Assembly (NCBI GenBank): GCA_040222855.1
Contig: JAVKCD010000019.1
Span: 914,912 to 978,911, forward strand
Origin: Phycisphaeraceae bacterium
GTDB taxonomy: Bacteria; Planctomycetota; Phycisphaerae; Phycisphaerales; Phycisphaeraceae
Reading direction: 5' to 3'
Length of the DNA stretch: 64,000 nucleotides
Below, one piece after another: positions 25,546-33,252 of this stretch. The notes below the pieces were generated by a model. The model was given only the letters and a program-made list of their open reading frames with translations, made no database searches and was not told the origin of the DNA. Position 1 is the first letter of the stretch. The number at the start of each line of letters is the position of its first letter. Made by a program: the position numbers and the translations under genes.

Positions 25546-26633
25546 GCTCTCGCCTCCTCATGGGAACCTTCCCGACATTCAAACAGGTCGACAAAGGGCT
25601 GAAGCCTACGACGAAGGGTTGGTTGAACGTCGATAGCTTTATTGAACCACTCGATAGCCTCGACTCTCCTCCCGTGGTCTCTCGCGATCCGGAATCCGAT
25701 CTCAGCCGGCTTGCGGCCGTCGCCTTGATCCCAGTCTTCACCAGCCTCTATACGCGAACGTAGGCACGACTCGATCACGACGGCTGCAGCCCCAGCATTG
25801 CAGAAACGATTCTCGAGCGAGGTGTCCAGCATTCCTTTGATGAGATAGTCGATGTCCGGCCCCAAGGATGGATCATTCACCGATGGCTTAGTTTGAAGGT
25901 CGGTATGCATCCCAGCGAGCATGGCTCGAACTTCAGAGTCGTTCGAACATCCTCTCAACTCACTCTTTCGGAACGGCAAGACGCCTGTCAACAACTCATG
26001 AAGCACCAGACCTAGTGAGAACACATCGCTTGCTGGTGTCTCGAATCCGCGAAGGCTCTCAGGGGCCGTGTAGAGCAACGTCCCGGCTGCGGCGACACAA
26101 TCTGTAAACCGATCGACAGCTTGCGCGAGTCCAAAGTCCGCCACTCGCGCCGTCAACCCCGAACCTGCACTCTCGATGAGAATGTTCGAAGGCTTGATAT
26201 CGCGATGGACGATTGCTTCCTCAAGTTGGTGGGCATGCGCCAGAGCGCTAGCGATCTGAAGCCCGAGATCGAGCGCAGCGATTGGTTTTAGCCCAAAAGC
26301 ACTGGCGTCGATCATGTCAGCGAGAGTACCGGACTCGACGTACTCCATCGTGATGTAAGGGTTGTCACATTCGCGAAGTCCGATTCGATTCGCATCGAAC
26401 ACTCTCACGATTCCAGGATGTGTAATTCGACTAAGGACAAATGCTTCCCGAAACGCCTCGTGACCTGCTTCCTCGTCGAAGGCATCGACTAGGAGCTTTA
26501 AGGCCTGCATACCGAGATATCTGTGACGTACCAAGTACACGTCAGCGAACCTTCCAGAGCCCAGATATCGGTCAACCGTGTAGGTCTCGCGTAGTCTCGT
26601 GCCTGCTTTGAGAGATATCCTCGGCTCCTGCAT
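25542..26633 (-). CDS. Hanks-type serine/threonine protein kinase
   Basis: A 363-aa soluble kinase. The P-loop is GSGRFADV (25-32), the ATP lysine Lys46 (ALKLL), the catalytic loop HRDIKPSN (143-150, Asp145), DFG at 166-168, and APE-type TAPESL at 189-194, all intact. The C-terminal 90 residues include a TPR-like segment (RRVEAIEWFNKAIDVQPTL). No transmembrane helix is seen, unlike PknB. It lies 14 bp downstream of the Hsp70-like gene and overlaps the TPR gene. It is likely to phosphorylate partners in the operon. Confidence 0.9.
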   Translation of the reverse strand: MQEPRISLKAGTRLRETYTVDRYLGSGRFADVYLVRHRYLGMQALKLLVDAFDEEAGHEAFREAFVLSRITHPGIVRVFDANRIGLRECDNPYITMEYVESGTLADMIDASAFGLKPIAALDLGLQIASALAHAHQLEEAIVHRDIKPSNILIESAGSGLTARVADFGLAQAVDRFTDCVAAAGTLLYTAPESLRGFETPASDVFSLGLVLHELLTGVLPFRKSELRGCSNDSEVRAMLAGMHTDLQTKPSVNDPSLGPDIDYLIKGMLDTSLENRFCNAGAAAVVIESCLRSRIEAGEDWDQGDGRKPAEIGFRIARDHGRRVEAIEWFNKAIDVQPTLRRRLQPFVDLFECREGSHEEARA

Positions 26634-26647
26634 GATCGCCGCCTCGC

Positions 26648-29158
26648 TTACATGACATCCGAGCGGATTGCAGCTCCCTGAGCTTCTGCCGCCAGTTCGG
26701 CGGGCAGCTCTTGGATGAGCTCACGACAGACACTCTCCAGAGAGTCGACGTCACCACGTCTCATCGCGCCTGCGCCCTCGGCCATCAACTCGCGAGCCTT
26801 GACCTGATCCGGAAACTCGCCGATTCGCTCAGCACAAAACTGCAGCATGCCCGCCCAGAAACGCGGGTCGCGTTGCAAGCCCATCATTCGAATCTGATGA
26901 AGCATCGTGATCGATGCCTCAAGCATCTTGGGATCGTGGGCTTTCACTGCTCGCTGCCCTTCAATGATCACGGTGTCAATTGCCTCGTTCAAGTCCGTCT
27001 GGCCAAGTTCAGCGAGCAGCTCTTTGACCTTGGCAGATTCTTTCTCGAACTCTGCCAGCTTCGCGGGCCAATCGACGAGCGTATCGAGCCGATCAACCTC
27101 AGTCGCGAGCGATGCGAGTTCGTTCCTTGCCTTTCCAGCCGCCACATCGTCTCCGGCTTCCCAGGCATGGATCAGCTGTTCAATCCGATCCTCTTGCGAT
27201 GACACTTCAAGCTTCTGAACTTCTTCTAGAACCTCTTGGGCATCTCCCTGGCTGGCTTTTTCCGCGACAGCAGTAACCTTCGCGCGTGCCGCTGCTAGCC
27301 TCTGACGCATGACCTCAGGAGGCTCATGCTCCAAGACCGTGTTCCTGCCACGCTCCTGGGGCACGAACTCCTGATCGAGTCTCTCGATGTACACAAGCGG
27401 ATGCGGAACGCCTGATTCATCGACGCGAACGCTTGCCTCAACCTTCGAGCCCTTTGGTAAATCGCGTCGAATCTGAGCCCCATGAATATGGATCATGGTG
27501 CCGACTCTGTTGTGATCAGCTCGTGGGGCATCACCCGACAGAAAAGGGATCACGAGCGAATCGTCACTCCCTGCCTTCAAGTCCCGGCTCGTTCGAAGAT
27601 CGTGGTGGCCATCCGCCGGGAGTGTTGTGCCAGCGGACACCAGCATTTTCGCGGAACCATCAGCCAAGGCTACCTGGCAGCCAGACGGAAGCGTTGCCTT
27701 TCCGACAGTCAGCCCATGAGTGATCGCGAACTCAGACGGCGTGACTGGGACCAGTTCACCATCGGGGCCACGCAGCTCGAGTCGAAATGAGGATTGACCG
27801 GAGTCACGGATCTGCACATTGGTGAAGAACATGCCGGTAGCGTCGAGCGCGAGATTGCCGCTCGTGAACCCATTATCGTCGCGAGTGATGGTTAGTCGGC
27901 AGTCGGTCGCATTAAGACCATCTGGAGTGGACACGCGTCCGCCAACCAGCGGCGTGGCTTGCTTTGTGATCCGTTCAAACTCAAGGTTCACGCTTGCCTG
28001 CCCAGAGGCGACGACTGCCGCGCCAGCACCCTCTGCTTCGGGCATGACCTGTGTTGAGGCGAAGACCGCGGCCCCTCGCGCAACTACGGTCATCGGATCA
28101 AGCTCAAACGACGTCGGGATTCCGAGCGTTCCGACCTGCTCACGGACCATGGGAACGAATGTGGTTCCGCCGACTAAGACGACCTTCTCAACGTCACCGG
28201 GACCGTATCCGGAGGCACGTATAAGCTCTCTTGTGATCTGGACAGACTTCGAGACGCTGTCCCGGATTAGACGCTCGAACTCTCCTCGCGACACACTCAG
28301 ATCGAGCTCTACCGGTGCACCGGTGTCGTCTTCGAAGACGTCGCCAGCCTCACGATACAACTCGCTGCTATCCGATCGGCTCAGTTCAATCTTGATATCT
28401 TCAGCGATCGCTTTAAGGCGGCGTAGACGACCGATTGACTGCCGGTCGTCCGCAGAGTGCCGCTTGAGGGATCCGATATTGAACTTCTGAGCGATCTTGG
28501 GCAGCAGAATGTGATCAACAATCGCCCAGTCAAAGTCCGCACCTCCGAGATAGTTGTCTCCTGCATGCCGGACAACGGTCAAGGCTCCATCGCGGATCGA
28601 GATCAGCGATGTATCAAAGGTACCGCCGCCGAAGTCGTACACGAGCCATAGAGCCTTCTCGGATTCTGTACTCATACCGTAGGCGACCGCCGCGGCGACT
28701 GGCTCCTGAAGCAGTTGCGAGTGATCAAATCCCGCGAGTCGCGCTGCTCGTGCGGTTGCTTCATTCTGCGGAAGCTCAAACATGGCTGGGACCGTGACAA
28801 CCGCGCCCCGCGGCGATGTCCCAAAGCGTTCTTCGGCCGCTCGCCGAAGATCCTGCAGCACAATCGCTGAGAGCTCTTCCGGCGACTTTGACACATCACA
28901 GTTCGCAAAGTGGAGCTGGACATCTTGGCCCATCTTCCGCTTGAACTCGGCCTGGACATCCGGACCCCGACGTGGATCACCGTAGCTAGCTCTAGCCTGC
29001 TGTCCGACCTTCTCGGTTCCCCTCTGGTCGTAGGCAACCATCGAGGGTGTGATCTCGGCATTGCGGTTCTTGACGATTTCGATGTTCCCGGATCGTGAGA
29101 TGGCAACAACAGAGTTGGTCGTTCCCAAGTCGATACCCAAATCAATGGTTGTCGTCAT
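26648..29158 (-). CDS. Divergent Hsp70 (DnaK-like) ATPase with extended C terminus
   Basis: An 836-aa protein, about 200 residues longer than DnaK. The Hsp70 ATPase is intact: phosphate-1 GIDLGTTNSVV (8-18), LLQEPVAAAVAYG (149-161), phosphate-2 VYDFGGGTFD (173-182) and VVLVGGTTFVPMV. The canonical DVTPLSLGIE-type start of the substrate domain is missing and is replaced by a beta-rich segment with ATPLVGGRVSTPDG and WAITHGL-like FAITHGLTVGKATLP. The last 250 residues are long helices and coiled coil (VEKLEV-type VQKLEVSSQEDRIEQLIHAW). This is a specialised chaperone, not the housekeeping DnaK. Flanked by GrpE-like (29176) and kinase genes. Confidence 0.9.
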   Translation of the reverse strand: MTTTIDLGIDLGTTNSVVAISRSGNIEIVKNRNAEITPSMVAYDQRGTEKVGQQARASYGDPRRGPDVQAEFKRKMGQDVQLHFANCDVSKSPEELSAIVLQDLRRAAEERFGTSPRGAVVTVPAMFELPQNEATARAARLAGFDHSQLLQEPVAAAVAYGMSTESEKALWLVYDFGGGTFDTSLISIRDGALTVVRHAGDNYLGGADFDWAIVDHILLPKIAQKFNIGSLKRHSADDRQSIGRLRRLKAIAEDIKIELSRSDSSELYREAGDVFEDDTGAPVELDLSVSRGEFERLIRDSVSKSVQITRELIRASGYGPGDVEKVVLVGGTTFVPMVREQVGTLGIPTSFELDPMTVVARGAAVFASTQVMPEAEGAGAAVVASGQASVNLEFERITKQATPLVGGRVSTPDGLNATDCRLTITRDDNGFTSGNLALDATGMFFTNVQIRDSGQSSFRLELRGPDGELVPVTPSEFAITHGLTVGKATLPSGCQVALADGSAKMLVSAGTTLPADGHHDLRTSRDLKAGSDDSLVIPFLSGDAPRADHNRVGTMIHIHGAQIRRDLPKGSKVEASVRVDESGVPHPLVYIERLDQEFVPQERGRNTVLEHEPPEVMRQRLAAARAKVTAVAEKASQGDAQEVLEEVQKLEVSSQEDRIEQLIHAWEAGDDVAAGKARNELASLATEVDRLDTLVDWPAKLAEFEKESAKVKELLAELGQTDLNEAIDTVIIEGQRAVKAHDPKMLEASITMLHQIRMMGLQRDPRFWAGMLQFCAERIGEFPDQVKARELMAEGAGAMRRGDVDSLESVCRELIQELPAELAAEAQGAAIRSDVM

Positions 29159-29175
29159 TGCTGTGTCTCCTCGTG

Positions 29176-29682
29176 CTACTTAGTGGCCTGCCCTGCATCA
29201 TCTGGGTCTGCTACCACAACCTCGCCTTTACAGAGCAGGCCATCACCTCTGCGTATGATGGGACGAATCGTCTGTTTAACCCACGGACCATGGATGCCTT
29301 CTGGAGCTGGGCCATCTGGCTCTTCCCAAGCGATCACATCGACTTCAAGCCAGCCATCCGTGTATGCTCGATCCGTAGGATCATCGATAGTGAGGCCGAG
29401 TCCATAGAGCGCATCGGTCAACCGCTTGTGCGAGTCTTGGAGTTGGCGCTTGATTCGTCTGTCCGAATCAGCCATTCCATCGACCCGCCGACCGAGTCTC
29501 CATGTGTGTAAGGCGAACGACTCCAGTTCTGGAAGGTCGGGGCTCGAACTGGACTCAGGCTCTCCACGCAACTGAACCGCGAGCATCGCCAAGGCGGCGC
29601 TCGGAATCTCGATCGGCGACTCGGTGATACGCATGCAGCGTGGAACAGGTCTGTGCGATATCAATCTTCGATCGCTACTCAT
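29176..29682 (-). CDS. GrpE-like nucleotide-exchange-factor candidate
   Basis: A 168-aa protein. A helical middle (GMADSDRRIKRQLQDSHKRL) leads into a C-terminal beta part, PWVKQTIRPIIRRGDGLLCK and GEVVVADP, which resembles the GrpE wing (TLRPGY...GxVLRPAxVxV). Resemblance to GrpE is remote and depends mainly on this end and the gene order J-like, this gene, Hsp70. It overlaps the J-like gene by 4 bp and precedes the Hsp70 gene by 17 bp. Alternative: an operon-specific protein with a chance similarity. Confidence 0.6.
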   Translation of the reverse strand: MSSDRRLISHRPVPRCMRITESPIEIPSAALAMLAVQLRGEPESSSSPDLPELESFALHTWRLGRRVDGMADSDRRIKRQLQDSHKRLTDALYGLGLTIDDPTDRAYTDGWLEVDVIAWEEPDGPAPEGIHGPWVKQTIRPIIRRGDGLLCKGEVVVADPDDAGQATK

Positions 29683-31211
29683 AACATAAGCCCTCGTGCC
29701 ACCGCCGCTCCGAGAAGCGTGATGCCAAACACTATGGGCACCAGACAGCCGGTCTTCTGTTGTGCCGCAACTTTTGTTTCAACTGTGCGGATCTGCTGTA
29801 AGAACTGATCGAGTCTGGCACGCATTTCGGCATCACGTGCGTACCGCCGTGCTTCTTCGAGCTTCAGTCGTACCGAAGAGGGGGTAGCTCTGCGTTGCAT
29901 AAGTCCCATGGCCTCTGCGAATACATTGAGAGCATGGTGATTCGAGACTTTCTCGATCAGTGAGTCCAGCATCTTCTGTGACTCCGCTGACTCCACTTTG
30001 GACTTCAGAGCTTTGAGCTTCTCGATCGCTTGCGGTGCTGAGGCCCCAGCCGCGAGAGTCATGATCTGCTCGAGCTCAGGACCGAGAACTGCCTGATCAG
30101 AAAGCTGGCCAAGGGATTTCGTGAGCTTGTCTTTGAGAGATTTTGCATCCGCGAAACGATTTGCTAAACGCGTCGCGTCTTGGGCTAGCTCAGCATCATC
30201 TGCCAGATTCCATGCGATGAGTCCGAGCTGCTCTAGGAAACGCGATGCATGGTCGCGAGCATGCTCTTCGGCCAAGCCCGGCAGATCGCCGAGTTCAAGC
30301 ATTACTTCAAGATCGGGAGCGACATGTTCCTTGAACGCGACAAATAGGTCGTGCAGTTCGCGTCGCACCGACTTTGTATCAGACGACGTGGTTTCCGAAG
30401 ACTTCAGGATCTCTGAGCGACGTGAATCCAGCTGGTCTATTTCTGACTCAACCCTTCGAGCCAGCGGGCGATAGACAGTCTCCAGTACGTCGTCGATGAA
30501 CCCTGCATCAAAAGGTGCAGACCTAATCATGTCTACGAGGGCAACCGCATCGGTCACCCGCCTACTCTCTAGCGCATGGGACGCCAATGCTGCGGGCTCC
30601 GCGAGCAGCCGCCTAGGTACTCCAGAGAGTTCTGCTGACACGAATGTATGTGTGAGCCGACTATCTTCCAGTCTGCGGGCTCGTTCTCGTTGTTGCTGGA
30701 GAAAGTCCTCCGACGCCAGACACAGAGCCCATCTCTCGAAGCCTCGCCGCCAAGAGGCTGCCGCCGCCTCAATCTCACCCTGCACGGCGAGCCGGTGTGC
30801 GTCAGCACAGAGAAGCACAGCGATGTTGTGATTCCGTATCGCCACCGACTCTGCCGTGGCAATACGTTCGTATGCATCATTAGTCAGCATGGTCTGGTCG
30901 AATGCCAGAGACCGCATCTTGGCGGCACTTCCCCAGGAGTCGATCTCTTGTTGATTGAGAGTGACCCAGTGCATGGCTGCGTGGAAACGAGACTCCGGAT
31001 CCTTCAGACGCTCTTGAGCGCCTTCAATAGCACGTATCTGATCCGCAGTGTCCGAGGAGGATGCACCCAGCCGACGCTCCATAAGCGCCCGTTGAGCAGC
31101 TTGCTGAATCTCAACCCCGGCCGCATCAGCCGAGAGACCAAGTACACAAAACGGGTTGGCGTACCCCTCGGTACTGGCTTGTGCCCGACTCGTGTGTCGG
31201 TGGCTGGTCAT
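29679..31211 (-). CDS. J-domain-like protein lacking HPD, with C-terminal membrane anchor
   Basis: A 510-aa protein, first in the operon, with GGAGACAG before its ATG. Residues 18-70 (ANPFCVLGLSADAAGVEIQQ, QRALMERRLGAS, AIEGAQERLKDPESRFHAA) read as a J-like four-helix fold, but the HPD tripeptide needed to stimulate Hsp70 ATPase is absent. A long helical region follows (about 100-480, TPR-like or coiled coil). It ends with a hydrophobic anchor, CLVPIVFGITLLGAAVARGL. The protein could tether the Hsp70 system to the inner membrane. Similarity to DnaJ is moderate. Confidence 0.65.
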   Translation of the reverse strand: MTSHRHTSRAQASTEGYANPFCVLGLSADAAGVEIQQAAQRALMERRLGASSSDTADQIRAIEGAQERLKDPESRFHAAMHWVTLNQQEIDSWGSAAKMRSLAFDQTMLTNDAYERIATAESVAIRNHNIAVLLCADAHRLAVQGEIEAAAASWRRGFERWALCLASEDFLQQQRERARRLEDSRLTHTFVSAELSGVPRRLLAEPAALASHALESRRVTDAVALVDMIRSAPFDAGFIDDVLETVYRPLARRVESEIDQLDSRRSEILKSSETTSSDTKSVRRELHDLFVAFKEHVAPDLEVMLELGDLPGLAEEHARDHASRFLEQLGLIAWNLADDAELAQDATRLANRFADAKSLKDKLTKSLGQLSDQAVLGPELEQIMTLAAGASAPQAIEKLKALKSKVESAESQKMLDSLIEKVSNHHALNVFAEAMGLMQRRATPSSVRLKLEEARRYARDAEMRARLDQFLQQIRTVETKVAAQQKTGCLVPIVFGITLLGAAVARGLML

Positions 31212-31968
31212 TTTCTGTCTCCATCACAGTTCCAACAGCTTCGGCCAACCAGCAAGTCATGCTTGACCTGCCACTCAATCTAATCCGTAACTCGCGATTA
31301 TGTTTAAGAAACGGTTCTGATTGAGGGGGGTATTTATGACGAGCCTTCGTCGAGAGGGCGAGGAGCAAAGACGCGATCGATCTGGCAGAGATCCTCACTC
31401 AAGTCCCGACTGAGACTTGGGGAATAGCGTGAGGTGTTATGTTGGCGGCGGGCAAGCATCAAGGTGATCAAGGATGACTCGTTGATAGTGGATTCTGCGC
31501 ACTTGATGATGGAGTCGGCGCCGCTGTAAGTCTAGTTAATGCAGTAGGATAGCGTTCTGGGTCCTCCGTGGACTTTTAGCCCGCCCCAGCCCCTCCGGGA
31601 ACACCCTCAAAGTTAGTGTGTGTCGTACAAGTTGCGACGCGATCGCAATAAGGGCGGTGCGGCGTACAAATAAAATCGGGGGTTGTGGGGGCATCGGCAG
31701 GGGTGGCGGGCTTTGCCGGTGGGCCGGAGGACCCGGCCGGGTCGATCGAACAACCGAGGATCGTGGGGGTTCGCTGGGCGGTGACGTAGCTGTTGAGCTG
31801 TCGGAGGACCCGGGCAAGTTTCAATGAGACTATGCAAGGTGCGGGGTTTGATCGGGTAGACTGTGACTTGCGGGTGGCTGCCGACGGGCGGCCCGATGCG
31901 GACCCGGGGTCGGCTGTCCTCCAGCGGCCGACCCCGGGCACCGGCCCGCTTTTCTGGAGGTTCCTGGC
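31212..31968. other. 757-bp divergent intergenic region in element 2
   Basis: Lies between the minus-strand chaperone operon and the plus-strand gene at 31969. It contains an imperfect inverted repeat upstream of the operon (AAGTCA-TGCT-TGACCT, 31255-31270) that could be an operator, and a long hairpin (31903-31938). An 11-codon open frame begins at the ATG at 31824 ahead of the hairpin. Short open frames on both strands between 31536 and 31990 show no motif. Composition changes here from AT-rich cargo to high-GC backbone. Confidence 0.55.
31903..31938 (+). terminator. Strong hairpin with short T-run just upstream of the gene at 31969
   Basis: CCCGGGGTCGGC (31903-31914) pairs perfectly with GCCGACCCCGGG (31927-31938), a 12-bp stem with a 12-base loop, followed at 31950 by TTTT. 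It lies 30 bp before the ATG at 31969, so it could be an attenuator or a terminator of a leader transcript. Confidence 0.6.
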
Positions 31969-32832
31969 ATGGATGCAACGGTTGGTTTGACACGGGCTGA
32001 GGTTCGGGAGATCGGGCTGGCGGTGTTCGCTGCGATCGAGCAAACCCGGCACCTGGGCAACACGGTTAAGTGGATCACGGAGACCGACCCCCGACCCGAG
32101 GTGGACCCAGCCCCCGAGATCGGGGCGTGGTTGGCTGCGGTCGATCGTGTCAAGACGGCGACGATGGACGGGGGGCTGGACGCGATGGGTTCATCTATAG
32201 GGGGTGTTGATGGTAAGAGGGTGCTGGATGGCGTGGGGGTGTCGGGGGCACCTACGGCGATTGAGGACGCGGTGGTGACGCTGTGGGGAATACGGTCTAT
32301 GGTCTGTTTCGCGCGAGACCTGCCCCCCGAGGACTTGCCCCCCGAAAAGGATTGGCCGAACGCTGTGCCGACCCCCGATCCCCACGACCCGAGGGGCTGG
32401 GATCGCTTGGCTAAGTGGGTTGATTGGGAGGCCAACCACAATCACCTATGGCGACTGCGAGCCGATATCCGGCGTGAGTTGCTGGTGCTGGAGGGGCGCG
32501 CGGGTGGATCGTCACACCAGGCGACCAAGACCCCGGCCGACGGTCCGGTGTCGGAACCGCGTGCGGCGGAGATGAAGCCAAGTAGAGCGAAGGCGTGGAC
32601 GGTGTGGACCGAGTTGAGAGATGTGGGCGGCGATACGTGGGCAAATCTGGATCATTCGGAGCAGGTGAGGGTGGCGCACGCGCACTACGAAACAAAGTAT
32701 GGCGAGATCAACCCGGATACCTTCGCAAAGTACGTGAGGGAGGCTCGATTACAGGCCGAAGGGCCGAGGACCGCACCCGGGCGGGGGCGTGCTGTTGATT
32801 CAAGGTCTGTCGTGCTGGCCGATGAGGTCTAA
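31969..32832 (+). CDS. Hypothetical protein of element 2 right arm
   Basis: A 287-aa protein with TGGAGG about 10 bases before the ATG. It starts MDATVGLTRAEVREIGLAVF and contains tryptophan-rich stretches (DRLAKWVDWEANHNHLW, SRAKAWTVWTELRDVGG) and a basic, Pro/Gly-rich end. No known family is recognised. The region HSEQVRVAHAHYETKYGE could be a small DNA-binding helix pair. It starts the right-arm backbone and is followed by the GC-rich repeat cluster at 32838. Possible roles include origin binding or regulation, from position only. Confidence 0.6.
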   Translation: MDATVGLTRAEVREIGLAVFAAIEQTRHLGNTVKWITETDPRPEVDPAPEIGAWLAAVDRVKTATMDGGLDAMGSSIGGVDGKRVLDGVGVSGAPTAIEDAVVTLWGIRSMVCFARDLPPEDLPPEKDWPNAVPTPDPHDPRGWDRLAKWVDWEANHNHLWRLRADIRRELLVLEGRAGGSSHQATKTPADGPVSEPRAAEMKPSRAKAWTVWTELRDVGGDTWANLDHSEQVRVAHAHYETKYGEINPDTFAKYVREARLQAEGPRTAPGRGRAVDSRSVVLADEV

Positions 32833-32837
32833 GACCC

Positions 32838-32965
32838 GCGCGGACCGGCGCGGACCGAATAGCGGACCGTCTGAAAAATAATCCGGGGCGATCACCTGCG
32901 ATCAGACGCAACGGGGGGCGATTGACGTGCGCAGACGCGGACCCCGAAGCGGTCCGCGCGGTCCG
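32838..32965. repeat. Iteron-like cluster of GCGCGGACCG repeats (candidate element-2 origin or operator)
   Basis: Two adjacent 10-bp direct repeats, GCGCGGACCG at 32838-32847 and 32848-32857, are followed by GCGGACCG at 32862-32869. The reverse complement CGGTCCGCGC occurs at 32950-32959 with CGGTCCG overlapping at 32959-32965; a degenerate copy (ACGCGGACCC) is near 32935. The two sets face each other across about 80 bp containing an AT-rich patch (TGAAAAATAAT, 32872-32882). Placement just before the HTH and primase genes suggests a replication origin or an autoregulatory operator. Confidence 0.6.
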
Positions 32966-33030
32966 TGCTGTGGTTCATAGCGGGCGTGCGTCGGCACGCG
33001 GCCGACGGCGACCCGCTGAAGGATCACACG

Positions 33031-33252
33031 ATGACGGACCTGAAGTTGATTGACGCTGAGGAAGCGGCGGTGCGGCTGCGAATCGGCCGACGGACCCTGT
33101 GGAGTTTGACGAATAGGAACGCGATCCCGCACACCCGGATCGGCAGGGTGGTGAGATACGACCCGCGGAAGTTGGATAAGTGGCTGGACGCTGGCGCGCC
33201 AACGGAACCGGGTGCGGCTGAGCGGTTGCGGGAGAAGGCGGTGCGCCGATGA
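33031..33252 (+). CDS. AlpA/excisionase-like HTH protein of element 2
   Basis: A 73-aa protein from the ATG at 33031 (AAGGA nine bases upstream). The core IGRRTLWSLTNRNAIPHTRI then GRVVRYDPRKLDKWLDAG matches the element-1 protein at 17200 almost residue for residue in the recognition region. It lies immediately after the iteron-like cluster and overlaps the primase start by 4 bp. Likely an excisionase or activator for the element; it may bind the same sites in both elements. Confidence 0.8.
   Translation: MTDLKLIDAEEAAVRLRIGRRTLWSLTNRNAIPHTRIGRVVRYDPRKLDKWLDAGAPTEPGAAERLREKAVRR

Noticed and set aside
31618-31990. Short plus-strand frames upstream of the 31969 gene
   Set aside because: Gly/Arg-rich translations from high-GC noncoding sequence that contains the strong hairpin; no start context.
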